A DNA stretch of 22,660 nt from Acidobacteriota bacterium (GTDB lineage Bacteria; Acidobacteriota; Terriglobia; Bryobacterales; Bryobacteraceae). The position numbers and the translations under genes were made by a program. Location: positions 1 to 22,660 of the forward strand of contig JAJYKC010000001.1 in NCBI GenBank assembly GCA_021788955.1. The letters are read 5' to 3'. The notes under the pieces are model-generated. The model was not told the DNA's origin and ran no database searches. It was given only the letters and a program-made list of their open reading frames with translations. How positions within the stretch are numbered: the first letter of the stretch is position 1; each line of letters starts with the position of its first letter. Below are positions 22,437 through 22,660 of this stretch, in pieces.

Positions 22437-22660
22437 ATGCGCCGGCTCCTTGTGTTTTGGGCAGTTTCCGCAATAGTGATGTCTTCGGGCCTGGTGGCGA
22501 CAGCCCTTCTGTGCCGCAGGCTCATCCGCCGCGAGCAGGCGGAATTGCAGTCCACGGTTCGGGCGGAAGCGGCCCGCATGGGGTCGCAACTACAGACCGG
22601 CGTGCTTGCCGCCATTGCGCCGCTGGAGCGGTTAGGCCGGTGGTGGCTCAGCCAGGGGAA
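22437..22660 (+). CDS. N-terminus of a membrane-anchored protein, probably a sensor (partial)
   Basis: An open frame with no stop before the window ends (74 complete codons). Residues about 3-28 form a transmembrane helix (LLVFWAVSAIVMSSGLVATA), then a basic stop-transfer stretch (CRRLIRREQ). A helical region follows (VRAEAARMGSQLQTGVLAAI, then LERLGRWWLSQG). This matches the start of extracytoplasmic-sensor (CHASE-like) histidine kinases, and signalling genes are nearby. There is only a weak SD (GGGAAT). The identity of the rest is unknown. Confidence 0.6.
   Translation, partial: MRRLLVFWAVSAIVMSSGLVATALLCRRLIRREQAELQSTVRAEAARMGSQLQTGVLAAIAPLERLGRWWLSQG

Overview
The window looks like a chromosomal segment of a high-GC soil-type bacterium, most plausibly Acidobacteriota (Solibacter/Bryobacter-like). 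The reasons are the Tat-type sulfatase, the secreted PHP-type hydrolase, multi-PAS histidine kinases with NarL-type regulators, and frequent GTG/TTG starts. This is inference from gene content; no rRNA is present. It reads as host chromosome with an integrated mobile island at a tRNA-Ile2(CAU) gene.

Left flank (1-2300, genes on the minus strand). A gene start runs off the left edge. Next comes a putative three-gene toxin-antitoxin-chaperone (TAC) operon: HicA-like toxin, long HicB-like antitoxin, SecB-like chaperone. It has a palindromic operator over its promoter. An N-terminally truncated serine recombinase then ends against the tRNA.

Island (2338-13878, unit length 11,502 bp). It is bounded by perfect 39-bp direct repeats equal to the 5' half of tRNA-Ile2. 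All genes are on the minus strand, pointing toward the tRNA. In transcription order they are: MerR-like/unknown protein, unknown protein, AlpA-type HTH protein, small protein, PrimPol-type primase, a large nested inverted repeat (possible origin), portal, fused prohead protease-major capsid, gpW-like joining protein, DUF2190 head protein, a 230-bp block of five hairpins (terminators and possible packaging site), small and large terminase, unknown protein, and tyrosine integrase. There are head and packaging genes but no tail, baseplate, holin or lysin genes. That is the layout of a capsid-forming phage satellite (cfPICI-like), which would build its own small head and need a helper phage for tails and lysis. 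The integrase stop codon lies only 8 bp before the reconstituted tRNA, so the island now provides the upstream region of a probably essential tRNA.

Right flank (13879-22660). A formylglycine-type sulfatase is translationally coupled to a secreted PHP-like metallohydrolase. Next is a two-component cluster: a NarX/DegS-type kinase with three PAS domains, plus two paralogous NarL/FixJ response regulators. A divergent gene encodes a degenerate receiver protein, and a promoter and a 32-bp dyad lie in the shared intergenic region. The window ends in the N-terminus of a membrane-anchored protein, probably a sensor.
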